Source: JBBREP01 sp036501845
GTDB lineage: Bacteria; Actinomycetota; Acidimicrobiia; IMCC26256; PALSA-610
Length of the DNA: 64,000 nt
Assembly (NCBI GenBank): GCA_036501845.1
Contig: DASXZO010000157.1
Coordinates: 1 to 64,000, forward strand
Reading direction: 5' to 3'
Position 1 is the first letter of the stretch; the number at the start of each line of letters is the position of its first letter. Shown piece after piece: positions 7,885 to 15,538 of this stretch. The position numbers and the translations under genes were made by a program. The notes under the pieces were generated by a model, which saw only the letters and a program-made list of their open reading frames with translations, did no database searches and had not been told where the DNA came from.

Positions 7885-8756
7885 GAGCGCGAACCCCGTC
7901 GAGCGGCGTTGCGCTCGGCAATCTCCACCGCGTTGCGGAACAACATCGCGATCGTGGTGGGCCCCACCCCGCCGACACGCGGTGTGATCCAACCCGCGAC
8001 CTCTTCGCAACGCTCGTCGACGTCGGGCAACAACCGCCGGCCCTCGTAGCGCACGCCGCCACCCACGACCACTGCACCCGGCCGGATGTGCTCGGGTTGA
8101 AGTATCCCAGGAACTCCTGCCGCAGCGACCACGATCTCGGCGCGCTGGGTGTAGCGCGGCCAATCGGGCACGCCCGTGTGCACCACCGTGACCGCGGCGT
8201 TCGCGGTCGGCCGCTTCTGCGACAGCAACAGCGCAAGCGGCCGCCCGAGCGTGAATCCGCGACCCAGGATCACCACCTCACGACCCGACAGCTGCACCTC
8301 GTAATACGCAAGCAACGCCTCGATCCCCGCAGGCGTACACGGCACCGGCCCAGGAACGCTCAACGCAAGCCGCCCCAGGTTCAGCGGATGCATCCCGTCG
8401 ACATCCTTGTCGGGATCGATCTCGTTGAGCGCAGCTTCGTAATCGATCTGCGGCGGCGTCGGATGCTGGAACAGGATCGCGTCAACCGACCGATCCTCGT
8501 TCAACTCACGCAGCGCCCCGATCACCTGCGCCTGCGTTGCGTCGTTCGCCAAATGCACATGCGGCGAAGCGAACCCCAACTCGTTCGCCTTCGCCTGCTT
8601 CATCCCCACATACCGCGCGCTCGCGTCGTCATCCCCAACGAGCACAGTGGCAAGCCCCGGCGTATAGCCGGTGTCGACCAAAGACTTGACCCGCCCCTCC
8701 AGCTCAGTCAGCAACGCATCAGCCATCGGCGCACCGGGCATGAGAATCGCGCTCAC
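7881..8756 (-). CDS. folD: bifunctional methylenetetrahydrofolate dehydrogenase/methenyltetrahydrofolate cyclohydrolase
   Basis: Interconverts 5,10-methylene-, methenyl- and 10-formyl-tetrahydrofolate, supplying 10-formyl-THF to PurN and PurH, which are encoded just upstream. The 291-residue length is normal. The catalytic YxxxK is present (YVGMKQAK), as are the Gln of the LFQHPTPPQ loop, the Asp of DKDVDGMHP and the PCTPAG signature. The nucleotide loop is GRGFTLGRPLALLL, where GRSxxVGxP is usual, and the HPTPP loop replaces the common LPLP. Both look like clade variation, not inactivation. It starts at GTG 8756. Order on the strand is purN, purH, a structured 223-base gap, then folD and the zinc-ribbon gene. 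Confidence 0.93.
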   Translation of the reverse strand: MSAILMPGAPMADALLTELEGRVKSLVDTGYTPGLATVLVGDDDASARYVGMKQAKANELGFASPHVHLANDATQAQVIGALRELNEDRSVDAILFQHPTPPQIDYEAALNEIDPDKDVDGMHPLNLGRLALSVPGPVPCTPAGIEALLAYYEVQLSGREVVILGRGFTLGRPLALLLSQKRPTANAAVTVVHTGVPDWPRYTQRAEIVVAAAGVPGILQPEHIRPGAVVVGGGVRYEGRRLLPDVDERCEEVAGWITPRVGGVGPTTIAMLFRNAVEIAERNAARRGSRS

Positions 8757-8790
8757 CGTTCACGAACCCTATCCACTCCCACTCCCCTTT

Positions 8791-8815
8791 CGCGGGCCGA
8801 GGAACTTGGCCCGCG
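8791..8815. repeat. perfect hairpin upstream of folD
   Basis: The arms cgcgggcc (8791-8798) and ggcccgcg (8808-8815) form an 8-bp perfect stem with a 9-base loop. It lies about 35 bases upstream of the folD start, in its putative leader. It could be a regulatory hairpin or part of a terminator for purH. Confidence 0.5.
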
Positions 8816-8838
8816 AACACGTTGCGCGTGACCTGCTC

Positions 8839-8860
8839 GTCCGCTCCGTGAGGAGCGGAC
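8839..8860. repeat. perfect 9-bp hairpin between purH and folD
   Basis: The arms gtccgctcc (8839-8847) and ggagcggac (8852-8860) enclose a GTGA tetraloop. It abuts the left arm of the long inverted repeat 8857-8961, so alternative foldings are possible. No T-run follows on either strand. Confidence 0.5.
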
Positions 8861-8961
8861 GGCGCCGAGGCCGGGGCCGCAGGACGTCGTGGAGCGAGCC
8901 CCCAGGCGAGCGGAGCGGCGGTGGGTGGGTGGGGTCCTGCGGCACGGCATCGGCGCCGTCC
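8857..8961. repeat. long imperfect inverted repeat between purH and folD
   Basis: The left arm 8857-8885 (ggacggcgccgaggcc...gcaggac) and the right arm 8934-8961 are reverse complements apart from two mismatches and a one-base gap over 28 bases. They are separated by a 48-base GC-rich loop containing gagcgag and ggtgggtgggtgggg. The folded RNA would be very stable. It may act as a terminator for purN-purH, a retroregulatory structure, or a dispersed palindromic repeat. Known high-GC actinobacterial terminators often lack a T-run, so that absence is not decisive. Confidence 0.6.
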
Positions 8962-8979
8962 GCGGACTTGTTCCGTGGA

Positions 8980-10512
8980 CTAGTGCAGGAAGTGACGCTC
9001 GCCGGTGAACACCATCACTAACCCCAACTCCTCGGCCCGCTTGATCACCTTCTCATCCCCCACCGACCCGCCAGGCTGGATCACGCACGCCACGCCCGCG
9101 AGCGCGGCCGCTTCGACGCCGTCGGGGAACGGGTAGAAGGCGTCGCTCGCGCACGCGCCGCCCGCAGCGCGACCGGCGGCCTTCTTGGCTGCGATCTCGC
9201 CCGACTCGACGCGGTTCTGCTGACCGGCGCCGATGCCCCAGGCCACGCCGTCGCGCACGAGCACGATGGCGTTGCTCTTCACGTGGCCGCAGATGTGCCA
9301 GGCGATCTCGAGGTCGCGCCATTGCTCGTCGGTGGGCGACTTCTCGGTGACCACCTTCCACGTGTCGCGCGTCGCCGCGAAGTGGTGCGGGTCTTGTACG
9401 AGGAAGCCGCCGGAGATCTGCCGGACGTCGATCGACCAGGGATCGGGCGCCGGCGCTTCGATGATGCGCGTGTTCTTGCGCTTGGTGCGCAGCGCCTCGA
9501 TCGCGCCGGGCGCGTACCCGGGGGCGATCACCACGTCGGCTTGCGGTCCTTCGACCATGTGCTCGACGGTGGCGGTGTCGACCACTTCGCTGAGTGCCAC
9601 GATGCCACCGAAGGCGCTGCGCTCGTCGCATTCCAGCGCCCGTTGGTAGGCGGTGGTGAGGTCGCCGGCCACTGCCGCACCGCACGGGTTGGCGTGCTTG
9701 ATGATGGCACAGGCCGGGCCGCCAGAGAGCTTGGCGAGGTCGTGCACGAGCCGCCACGCAGCGTCGGCGTCGTAGAGGTTCAAGTAGCTGAGCGCGACGC
9801 CGGAGTGTTGCACGATGCCGTCGAGCCAGCTCGTGGTGGCGCGCACGCGGTAACGCGCGGCGCGCTGGTGCGGGTTCTCGCCGTAACGGAGCGCGTCGCC
9901 GGTGCGGTCGAGCGAGAAGTGCAGGTGCTGCGGGAGTCGCTCGTCGCCCTGGAGCCATTGGAGGATCGACGCGTCATAGGCCGACGTCTGCGCGAAGGCT
10001 TCGATGGCGAGCGCACGCCTCGTGGCGTCGCTGACCGCACCGTCGTGCTCGCGCAACTCGCCAACGAGCGCGTCGTACTGCGAGCGGTTCGTGACGACCG
10101 CGACGTGCGCGTGGTTCTTGGCCGCGGCGCGCACCATCGCCGGCCCGCCGATGTCGATCAGCTCGATCGACGGGTCACTGAGGAACGGGTAGAGGTTCGA
10201 CACCACGAGCTGGAACGGCTGGATGTCGTACGCATCCATGTCGGCGCGGTGCGTGTCGCTGGTGGGGTCGGCGAGCAGGCCGCCATGGATCTTCGGGTGC
10301 AGCGTGACGACCCGGTGGTCGAGAATCGGAGGCACGCCGGTGACGTCGGCAACGTCGGTGACGGGAAGGCCGGCTTCCACGATCGCGGCGGCGGTGCTGC
10401 GCGACGACACGAGCTCGACGCCGAGGTCGTGGAGCGCGCGTGCGAGCTCGGGCAGTCCGGTCTTGTCGTAGACCGACAGCAGCGCGCGCTGCACCTTGAG
10501 AGGACCACTCAT
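8980..10512 (-). CDS. purH: bifunctional AICAR formyltransferase/IMP cyclohydrolase
   Basis: Catalyses the last two steps of IMP synthesis: formylation of AICAR with 10-formyl-THF, then ring closure. It has 510 residues. The N-terminal MGS-like cyclohydrolase domain covers about 1-195 (ALLSVYDKTGL, then VVTLHPKIHGGLLAD and DIGGPAMVRAAAKNH). The formyltransferase domain follows, with the RYGENPHQRAARY and KHANPCGAA catalytic motifs and a C-terminal ADVVIAPGYA...QPGGSVGDE region. The start is the ATG at 10512, which overlaps the purN stop (ATGA). The frame is open upstream through purN, but only this start gives the canonical N terminus. It is coupled to purN. Confidence 0.97.
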   Translation of the reverse strand: MSGPLKVQRALLSVYDKTGLPELARALHDLGVELVSSRSTAAAIVEAGLPVTDVADVTGVPPILDHRVVTLHPKIHGGLLADPTSDTHRADMDAYDIQPFQLVVSNLYPFLSDPSIELIDIGGPAMVRAAAKNHAHVAVVTNRSQYDALVGELREHDGAVSDATRRALAIEAFAQTSAYDASILQWLQGDERLPQHLHFSLDRTGDALRYGENPHQRAARYRVRATTSWLDGIVQHSGVALSYLNLYDADAAWRLVHDLAKLSGGPACAIIKHANPCGAAVAGDLTTAYQRALECDERSAFGGIVALSEVVDTATVEHMVEGPQADVVIAPGYAPGAIEALRTKRKNTRIIEAPAPDPWSIDVRQISGGFLVQDPHHFAATRDTWKVVTEKSPTDEQWRDLEIAWHICGHVKSNAIVLVRDGVAWGIGAGQQNRVESGEIAAKKAAGRAAGGACASDAFYPFPDGVEAAALAGVACVIQPGGSVGDEKVIKRAEELGLVMVFTGERHFLH

Positions 10513-11081
10513 TTCCCTACCTCGATCTCGCCCCGCACGATGCGGGCGATCACATCCGGATACAGACGGCGTTCTACTTCTTTGATGCGTTCGTGCAGAC
10601 TCGACTCCGTGTCGTCGGCCAGCACGGGCACGGCCTCTTGGGCGAGGATCGGGCCGTCGTCGACCTCGAGCGTGGCGACGTGCACGGTGCAGCCCGTGAC
10701 CTTCACGCCGAACGCGAGGGCGTCGCGCACCGCATGCCAACCCTTGAACGCGGGCAGCAGCGCGGGATGCGTGTTGACGATCCGGCGCGAATACGCGTCG
10801 TGGATCGGCTTCTCCAGGATCGTGCCGAAGCCGGCCATGGCGACGAGGTCGGGCTGGTGACGAGCGAGCGCGTCGACGACGTCGTGCGTGTACGCGACGC
10901 GGTCGAACTCGGCGTCGAACCGCGTGCGCTCGACGAGCTCGACGGGCACGCCGTGACGCGCCGCGACGTCCGTGGCCGCGCACGGACGATCGACCAACGC
11001 GACCACGATCGGCAGATCGCCGCGCTCGAGCATGGCGTCGAGAATTGTGCCGCTCCCCGACGCGAGCACTCCGATTCGCAC
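10509..11081 (-). CDS. purN: phosphoribosylglycinamide formyltransferase
   Basis: Transfers formyl from 10-formyl-THF to GAR in purine synthesis. It has 190 residues, the usual length. The GTG start at 11081 gives VRIGVLASGSGTILDAML, the family's N-terminal phosphate-binding strand-loop. The catalytic Asn and His lie in NTHPALLPAFKG, and the Asp in VATLEVDDGPILAQ. The upstream open extension to 11453 runs antisense through the FKBP gene and is rejected. It begins a purN-purH operon, divergent from the FKBP lipoprotein gene with a 72-base shared promoter region. Confidence 0.95.
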   Translation of the reverse strand: MRIGVLASGSGTILDAMLERGDLPIVVALVDRPCAATDVAARHGVPVELVERTRFDAEFDRVAYTHDVVDALARHQPDLVAMAGFGTILEKPIHDAYSRRIVNTHPALLPAFKGWHAVRDALAFGVKVTGCTVHVATLEVDDGPILAQEAVPVLADDTESSLHERIKEVERRLYPDVIARIVRGEIEVGK

Positions 11082-11153
11082 GTGTTCGGACGCTATCGCC
11101 CGGCTTCGCCGATCGCCGTTCCGTTTCGGAGGCTTGCCGGTAGCGTGCGGCCG

Positions 11154-11633
11154 ATGTCGATCCGGCTCTTCTGGTCGCTCGTGCTCGTCGCCGGCCTGAC
11201 CGCCGCGGGCTGCGGCTCGTCGTCGAGCAAGGCCTCGACAAAGGCGAACCCGCTCGCCGAGATCAAGGCCCGGGGCAAGCCCACCGTGACCGTGCCCAAA
11301 CAGCCCGCCGACAAGCTCGAGATCCACGACGACATCGTGGGCACCGGCGCCACGGTGAAAGCGCACGACACGGTGACCGTGCACTACGTGGGTGTGGGCC
11401 AGCTGAACGGCAAGCAGTTCGACGCGTCGTGGGATCGGGGCCAGCCCGCCCAATTCCCGCTCGACGGCGTGATCCCCGGGTGGGGCGAGGGCCTCGTGGG
11501 CATGAAGGTGGGTGGCCGGCGAACGCTCGTGATTCCCGGCAACCTCGCGTACGGCAACGCGCCGCCCCAGGGCAGCGGCATCGAGCCGAACGAGACGCTG
11601 GTGTTCGTGGTCGACCTCGTCTCCATCCCCTAG
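11154..11633 (+). CDS. FKBP-type peptidyl-prolyl cis-trans isomerase lipoprotein
   Basis: An exported folding catalyst of 159 residues. It has a lipoprotein signal peptide (hydrophobic FWSLVLVAGLTAA, then a Cys at about residue 19 in the lipobox LTAAGC), a Ser-rich linker and a C-terminal FKBP domain of about 105 residues. FKBP hallmarks are VTVHYVGVGQLNGKQFDASW, FPLDGVIPGWGEGLVGMKVGGRR and the YGN near the end. The ATG at 11154 is the only start that gives a signal peptide; the longer frame from 10593 is antisense to purN. It probably acts on secreted proteins at the outer face of the membrane, possibly including the exported proteases and pilins encoded downstream. Confidence 0.92.
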   Translation: MSIRLFWSLVLVAGLTAAGCGSSSSKASTKANPLAEIKARGKPTVTVPKQPADKLEIHDDIVGTGATVKAHDTVTVHYVGVGQLNGKQFDASWDRGQPAQFPLDGVIPGWGEGLVGMKVGGRRTLVIPGNLAYGNAPPQGSGIEPNETLVFVVDLVSIP

Positions 11634-11704
11634 CGGTCCACCACTTGGGTCAGACGCGCTCGTAGCGTCCCGCCGTCACGGACTGCCGAGACCTTGGGGG
11701 CAGC

Positions 11705-12784
11705 ATGTCCGAGCTCGACGGCGCGACCTTGTCGCAACCCGCCCGCGCGCCACGGTCGTGGTGGATCGAACGCGCCGATCCATGGTGGAGCGACGCGTTC
11801 GCGGCCGGCGGCGCCACGCTCGCCGGTGTGGGGCTGCTCGTGCTCGGCCTCGATCTCAGCCAGGACTGGGCGACCACCCTCATCGGCATCTATGTGGCTG
11901 TCGCCTACCTGGTGGAACCGTTCCTGCCGCGAGCGGCCCGAGCGGCGTGCACGACCGTGGTCGCGCTCGGCACGCCCACGTTCGTGGCCCTCGTGGTGTT
12001 CCCGGTGCACACGTACAACGGCTTTCGGATGTTCGAGATCGCGACGATCGCCCTGTGGTTCGCCTTCTTCGCGATCGGCGGCACACGGGGCCGGATCGTC
12101 CTGCTTGCACTCGCGGTCACGTTCACGTGGGTGTTCGTGACGCTCGAAGTGGGGCACGTGCAACAGAGCGTGAAGTACCTCGATCCGTTCCGTGTGGGTG
12201 CCCTCGTGACGCCATCGGTCGGGAACAGCAGCCAGTGCGCGTTCGACTCGACCGAGAACGTGACCTGCTCGAACAACGGCGTGCAAGAGACGCTCGGCGA
12301 CGCGGGCTCGCCCACGGGTGGTCACAAGTCGCCCGCCGATTACTCGCTCGGGATCGGGCTCGAGTCGTTGGCGTTCGGGCTCGCGTTCCTCTTCGGCGTG
12401 CGCTACGGCGAGCGCAACAACCGGCGCGGTCTCGCGACCGCGTTCGTGGTGCCCGCCGCGCTCAGTCTGCTCGTCGCGGTGAGCGCACTCGGCGACAAAT
12501 CCGCTCACGTGTGGATCGGCGGTGTGCTCGCGCTGCTCGCCGGACTCGTGATCGGCGCGATCGCGAACGGTCGCCGCCGCTTCCTCACTTGGCTCGGCGC
12601 GATCGGCAGCGTGATCGGCGTCGCCCTGATCGCGGGCGACATCGCCAACTCGATCTGGGGCGGCGAGCACGACCAGTTCCGCTACACCGGGCTCACGTTC
12701 TTCGTGTTCGGGCTGGCGACGATGTTCGCCGCCGTGGCGATGACGCGGGTGCTCGGCGAGTCGCCGGCTACGCCAGACCCTTGA
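11705..12784 (+). CDS. polytopic membrane protein of unknown function
   Basis: A 359-residue predicted integral membrane protein with about nine hydrophobic segments. Between residues 155 and 215 an extracytoplasmic loop contains two Cys (QCAFDSTENVTCSNN) that could form a disulfide. The rest alternates TM helices with short Arg-rich cytoplasmic loops (NGRRRFLT). I recognise no transporter or enzyme motif. It follows the FKBP gene by 71 bases and converges on sucD, its last 17 bases overlapping the sucD 3' end, so the tails of the two genes are mutually constrained. The function is unknown. Confidence 0.7.
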   Translation: MSELDGATLSQPARAPRSWWIERADPWWSDAFAAGGATLAGVGLLVLGLDLSQDWATTLIGIYVAVAYLVEPFLPRAARAACTTVVALGTPTFVALVVFPVHTYNGFRMFEIATIALWFAFFAIGGTRGRIVLLALAVTFTWVFVTLEVGHVQQSVKYLDPFRVGALVTPSVGNSSQCAFDSTENVTCSNNGVQETLGDAGSPTGGHKSPADYSLGIGLESLAFGLAFLFGVRYGERNNRRGLATAFVVPAALSLLVAVSALGDKSAHVWIGGVLALLAGLVIGAIANGRRRFLTWLGAIGSVIGVALIAGDIANSIWGGEHDQFRYTGLTFFVFGLATMFAAVAMTRVLGESPATPDP

Positions 12785-13667
12785 CGATCTCGACCATGAG
12801 CTCGCCGGCCTCGGTGGGGTTGCGACCCACCTTCACGCCGGCCGCAGCAAGCGCTTCCATCTTGGCGGCCGCGGTTCCCTTGCCGCCCGACACGATCGCG
12901 CCCGCGTGGCCCATCTTCTTGCCGGCCGGCGCGGTCTGGCCGGCGATGTAGGCCGACACCGGCTTGCTCATCGACGAGGCGATGAACTCGGCCGCCTCTT
13001 CTTCGGCCGAGCCGCCGATCTCGCCGATCATCATCACCGCGTGCGTCTCGGCGTCGGCCTCGAACGCCTGGAGGCAGTCGATGAAGCTCGTGCCGGGCAC
13101 CGGGTCGCCGCCGATGCCCACGCACGTGGTGACACCGATGTCCTGCAGCTTCAATTCGTAGAGGGCCTGGTAGGTGAGCGTGCCCGACCGGCTCACGATG
13201 CCCACGTTCTTGGCGCCGGGCACCGCGGTCTTGGCGATGTGGCCCGCGGTGATGCCGATGTTGCACTTGCCCGGCGAGATGATGCCCGGGCAGTTCGGGC
13301 CGAGCAGGCGCACGTTCGGATGGTTGCGCTGCAACTCGTTGTAGAACCACGCTTCGTCGTGGGCGGGAACACCTTCGGTGATCACCACCACGAACTCGAC
13401 GCCGCCCTCGGCCGCGTCGATCACCGCGTCCTTCACTCCGGGTGCCGGAATGAAGATGCAACTCGTGTTGGCGCCGGTCTCACGCACCGCCTCGGCCACG
13501 TTGGCAAACACCGGGATGCCGTCCACGTCGGTGCCGGCCTTCTTCGGGTTCGTGCCCCCGACCACGTTGGTGCCGTAGTCGCGGTTGAGTAGGCCGTAGT
13601 AGCGGCCCTGCGATCCGGTGAGGCCCTGGTACACGACCTTGGTGTTGTCGTCGACGAAGATGCTCAT
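12768..13667 (-). CDS. sucD: succinate--CoA ligase, alpha subunit
   Basis: TCA-cycle substrate-level phosphorylation (succinyl-CoA to succinate with ADP or GDP), as a complex with SucC. It has 299 residues. The CoA-binding Rossmann region is at the N terminus (VVYQGLTGSQGRYYGLLNRDYGT). A GIVSRSGTLTYQALYEL motif follows in the middle, and the phosphohistidine motif KMGHAGAIVSGGKGTA lies near residue 250. It starts at ATG 13667, 32 bases after the sucC stop on the same strand, giving the standard sucC-sucD operon. Its 3' end overlaps the convergent membrane protein gene. Confidence 0.97.
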   Translation of the reverse strand: MSIFVDDNTKVVYQGLTGSQGRYYGLLNRDYGTNVVGGTNPKKAGTDVDGIPVFANVAEAVRETGANTSCIFIPAPGVKDAVIDAAEGGVEFVVVITEGVPAHDEAWFYNELQRNHPNVRLLGPNCPGIISPGKCNIGITAGHIAKTAVPGAKNVGIVSRSGTLTYQALYELKLQDIGVTTCVGIGGDPVPGTSFIDCLQAFEADAETHAVMMIGEIGGSAEEEAAEFIASSMSKPVSAYIAGQTAPAGKKMGHAGAIVSGGKGTAAAKMEALAAAGVKVGRNPTEAGELMVEIVKGLA

Positions 13668-13699
13668 TGGTCTCCGGTTGCCTTCGTGGTGAGCGCGGA

Positions 13700-14839
13700 C
13701 TACTTGGCGGCGAGGGCGACTGCAGTGCGCGCCGCGTCGAGCATCGTCGGCGACATTTGCAGCTTGTCGCCGAGGTGCGGCTCGAGAATGGCGCGGCCCT
13801 CGTCGGCGTTGGTGCCGTCGAGGCGGATCACGATCGGGCTCTTGATGTCGATCTGACCGAGCGCGCCGATGATGCCGTTGGCCACCTCTTCACCGCGCGT
13901 GATGCCACCGAAGATGTTGATGAAGATCGACCGCACGCGCGGGTCGTTGTCGATGATCGTGAGCGCGCTCACGAACTTCTTGGCGTCGGCGCCGCCGCCC
14001 ACGTCGAGGAAGTTGGCCGCGGTCCCGCCCACCTGGTTCACCACGTCGAGCGTGCTCATGGCCAGGCCCGCACCGTTGGCGATGATGCCCACCGAACCGT
14101 CGAGGCCGACGTATTGGAGATCGGCCGTGTGCGCGGCCTCCTCGCGGTCGTCGCGCTCCTGGGTGGCTTCGTACTCGGCCCACTCGTGACGGAACGCGGC
14201 GTTGTTGTCGAGGCTCACCTTGGCGTCGAGCGCGTGCACCTTGCCCGCCGGGGTGACGATCAGCGGATTGATCTCCACGAGGTCGGCGTCGCCCTCCACG
14301 TACGCGCGGTAGAGCTTGGCGAGCAGGTCGACGGTTTGGTCGGTCACGGTGGGATCGAGCTTCGCGGCCGCCACCCACGCCCGGCACTGCTCGTCGGTGA
14401 GGCCGTCGACCGGGTTGATGTGGATCTTGGAAATGGCGTCGGGGTCCGAATCGGCGACCGATTCGATCTCCACGCCACCCTGGGCCGAGAGCATCCCGAA
14501 GTACTGCTTGGCCGAGCGATCGAGCGTGAAGCTGGCGTAGTACTCGGTGGCAATGTCGGACGCGTGCTCGATCCACACGATCTTCACCGTGTGGCCCTTG
14601 ATGTCCATCCCGAGGATGTTCGCGGCGTGCGTGCGGCACTCCTCAGCATCGGCTGCGAGCTTCACGCCACCGGCCTTGCCGCGGCCGCCCACCTGCACCT
14701 GGGCCTTCACCACCACCGGGTAGCCCACCTCGTCGGCCGCCGCGACCGCGTCGTCGACGTCGTCGACGGCCCGCCCGGGTGATACGGGGATGTCGAATTG
14801 GGCGAAGAACTGCTTGCCCTGGTACTCGAACAGGTCCAC
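13700..14839 (-). CDS. sucC: succinate--CoA ligase, beta subunit
   Basis: The nucleotide-binding ATP-grasp subunit of succinyl-CoA synthetase, 379 residues. The N terminus VDLFEYQGKQFFAQFDIPV is canonical and starts at GTG 14839. A GGAGG ribosome site at 14853-14849 lies nine bases upstream, which decides the start over longer frames reaching 15193. The ATP-grasp motifs VVKAQVQVGGRGKAGGVKLA and DLVEINPL are present, as is the C-terminal FINIFGGITRGEEVANGI domain that contacts SucD. It is divergent from the membrane-anchored gene at 14998, with about 158 bases between the starts. Confidence 0.97.
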   Translation of the reverse strand: MDLFEYQGKQFFAQFDIPVSPGRAVDDVDDAVAAADEVGYPVVVKAQVQVGGRGKAGGVKLAADAEECRTHAANILGMDIKGHTVKIVWIEHASDIATEYYASFTLDRSAKQYFGMLSAQGGVEIESVADSDPDAISKIHINPVDGLTDEQCRAWVAAAKLDPTVTDQTVDLLAKLYRAYVEGDADLVEINPLIVTPAGKVHALDAKVSLDNNAAFRHEWAEYEATQERDDREEAAHTADLQYVGLDGSVGIIANGAGLAMSTLDVVNQVGGTAANFLDVGGGADAKKFVSALTIIDNDPRVRSIFINIFGGITRGEEVANGIIGALGQIDIKSPIVIRLDGTNADEGRAILEPHLGDKLQMSPTMLDAARTAVALAAK

Positions 14840-14997
14840 GGCTGTCGACCTCCGGTCTGAGCGAGCGTTGGGGATGCGAATGGTGCACGAAGCGTGTCTT
14901 CGAGGCGGGCCGGGATACCGTCGCAGCCGAAGGCGGCGCAACGATACGACCACCCGCTTGTCCCGTGCGAAGCGCACCGCCCGCCCTACATCACGCC
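14840..14997. promoter_or_regulatory. divergent promoter region of sucCD and a membrane-protein gene
   Basis: 158 bases between divergent starts. Only the sucC ribosome site (14849-14853 on the minus strand) is clear. The region must hold both promoters, but no convincing -35/-10 pair stands out in the GC-rich sequence. Confidence 0.4.
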
Positions 14998-15516
14998 ATG
15001 ATGACTGCACCTGCCGACCAGGCCGAGAGGACACCGCCGAACACCGCGAAGGTCGCGACGCTCGCGACCATCGCCGTGCTGCTGTTCGGCCTCGTGATCG
15101 GCGGCGGCCTCTATTGGTCGCTGCACCGGTTCGGCAGCAAGGGCACGTGCCCGGCGACGGCCGCGCTCCAGCGCGCGCCGAAACAGGTCGCACCCAAGGG
15201 GCCGCAGATCAACGGGCCTGGATGGCAGGTGGTGGGCGACTCGTCGGCGCTCATCATGGAGACCGCGGGTTCGGCCTACTACCTCACCATGGGCGGACGC
15301 TGCGAGTACTGGCTCATCGTGCGCAACAACACGCTCTACGCGTACAAGGCGCGCCTCCCCGGTTCCACCTGCGCCATCATCTGGAATCAGCGTGCCCACT
15401 CGTTCATCTGCAACGCCACCAAGGTGATCGTGCCGCTCACACAATTGCCGGAGTGGCCGGCGCGCATGATCACGTCGGGCACCAACAACGGCAGCTTCGA
15501 GATCAACTTCTCGTAG
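14998..15516 (+). CDS. single-pass membrane protein with an exported domain, unknown function
   Basis: 172 residues. A polar cytoplasmic N terminus is followed by one membrane helix (about residues 21-40, ATLATIAVLLFGLVIGGGLYW) and then a roughly 130-residue exported domain with four Cys residues (GTCPATA, GRCEYW, STCAII, FICNAT), which could form two disulfides. The start is the ATG at 14998 or the adjacent one at 15001; the open extension upstream is antisense to sucC. I recognise no family. It is convergent with the FAD oxidoreductase gene, 22 bases away. Confidence 0.65.
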   Translation: MMTAPADQAERTPPNTAKVATLATIAVLLFGLVIGGGLYWSLHRFGSKGTCPATAALQRAPKQVAPKGPQINGPGWQVVGDSSALIMETAGSAYYLTMGGRCEYWLIVRNNTLYAYKARLPGSTCAIIWNQRAHSFICNATKVIVPLTQLPEWPARMITSGTNNGSFEINFS

Positions 15517-15538
15517 TTGTCTTCACGAGCGCGCTGGG

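Noticed and set aside
10593..11153. N-terminal extension of the FKBP lipoprotein frame into purN.
   Set aside because: Antisense-like sequence; the ATG at 11154 gives a proper lipoprotein signal peptide.
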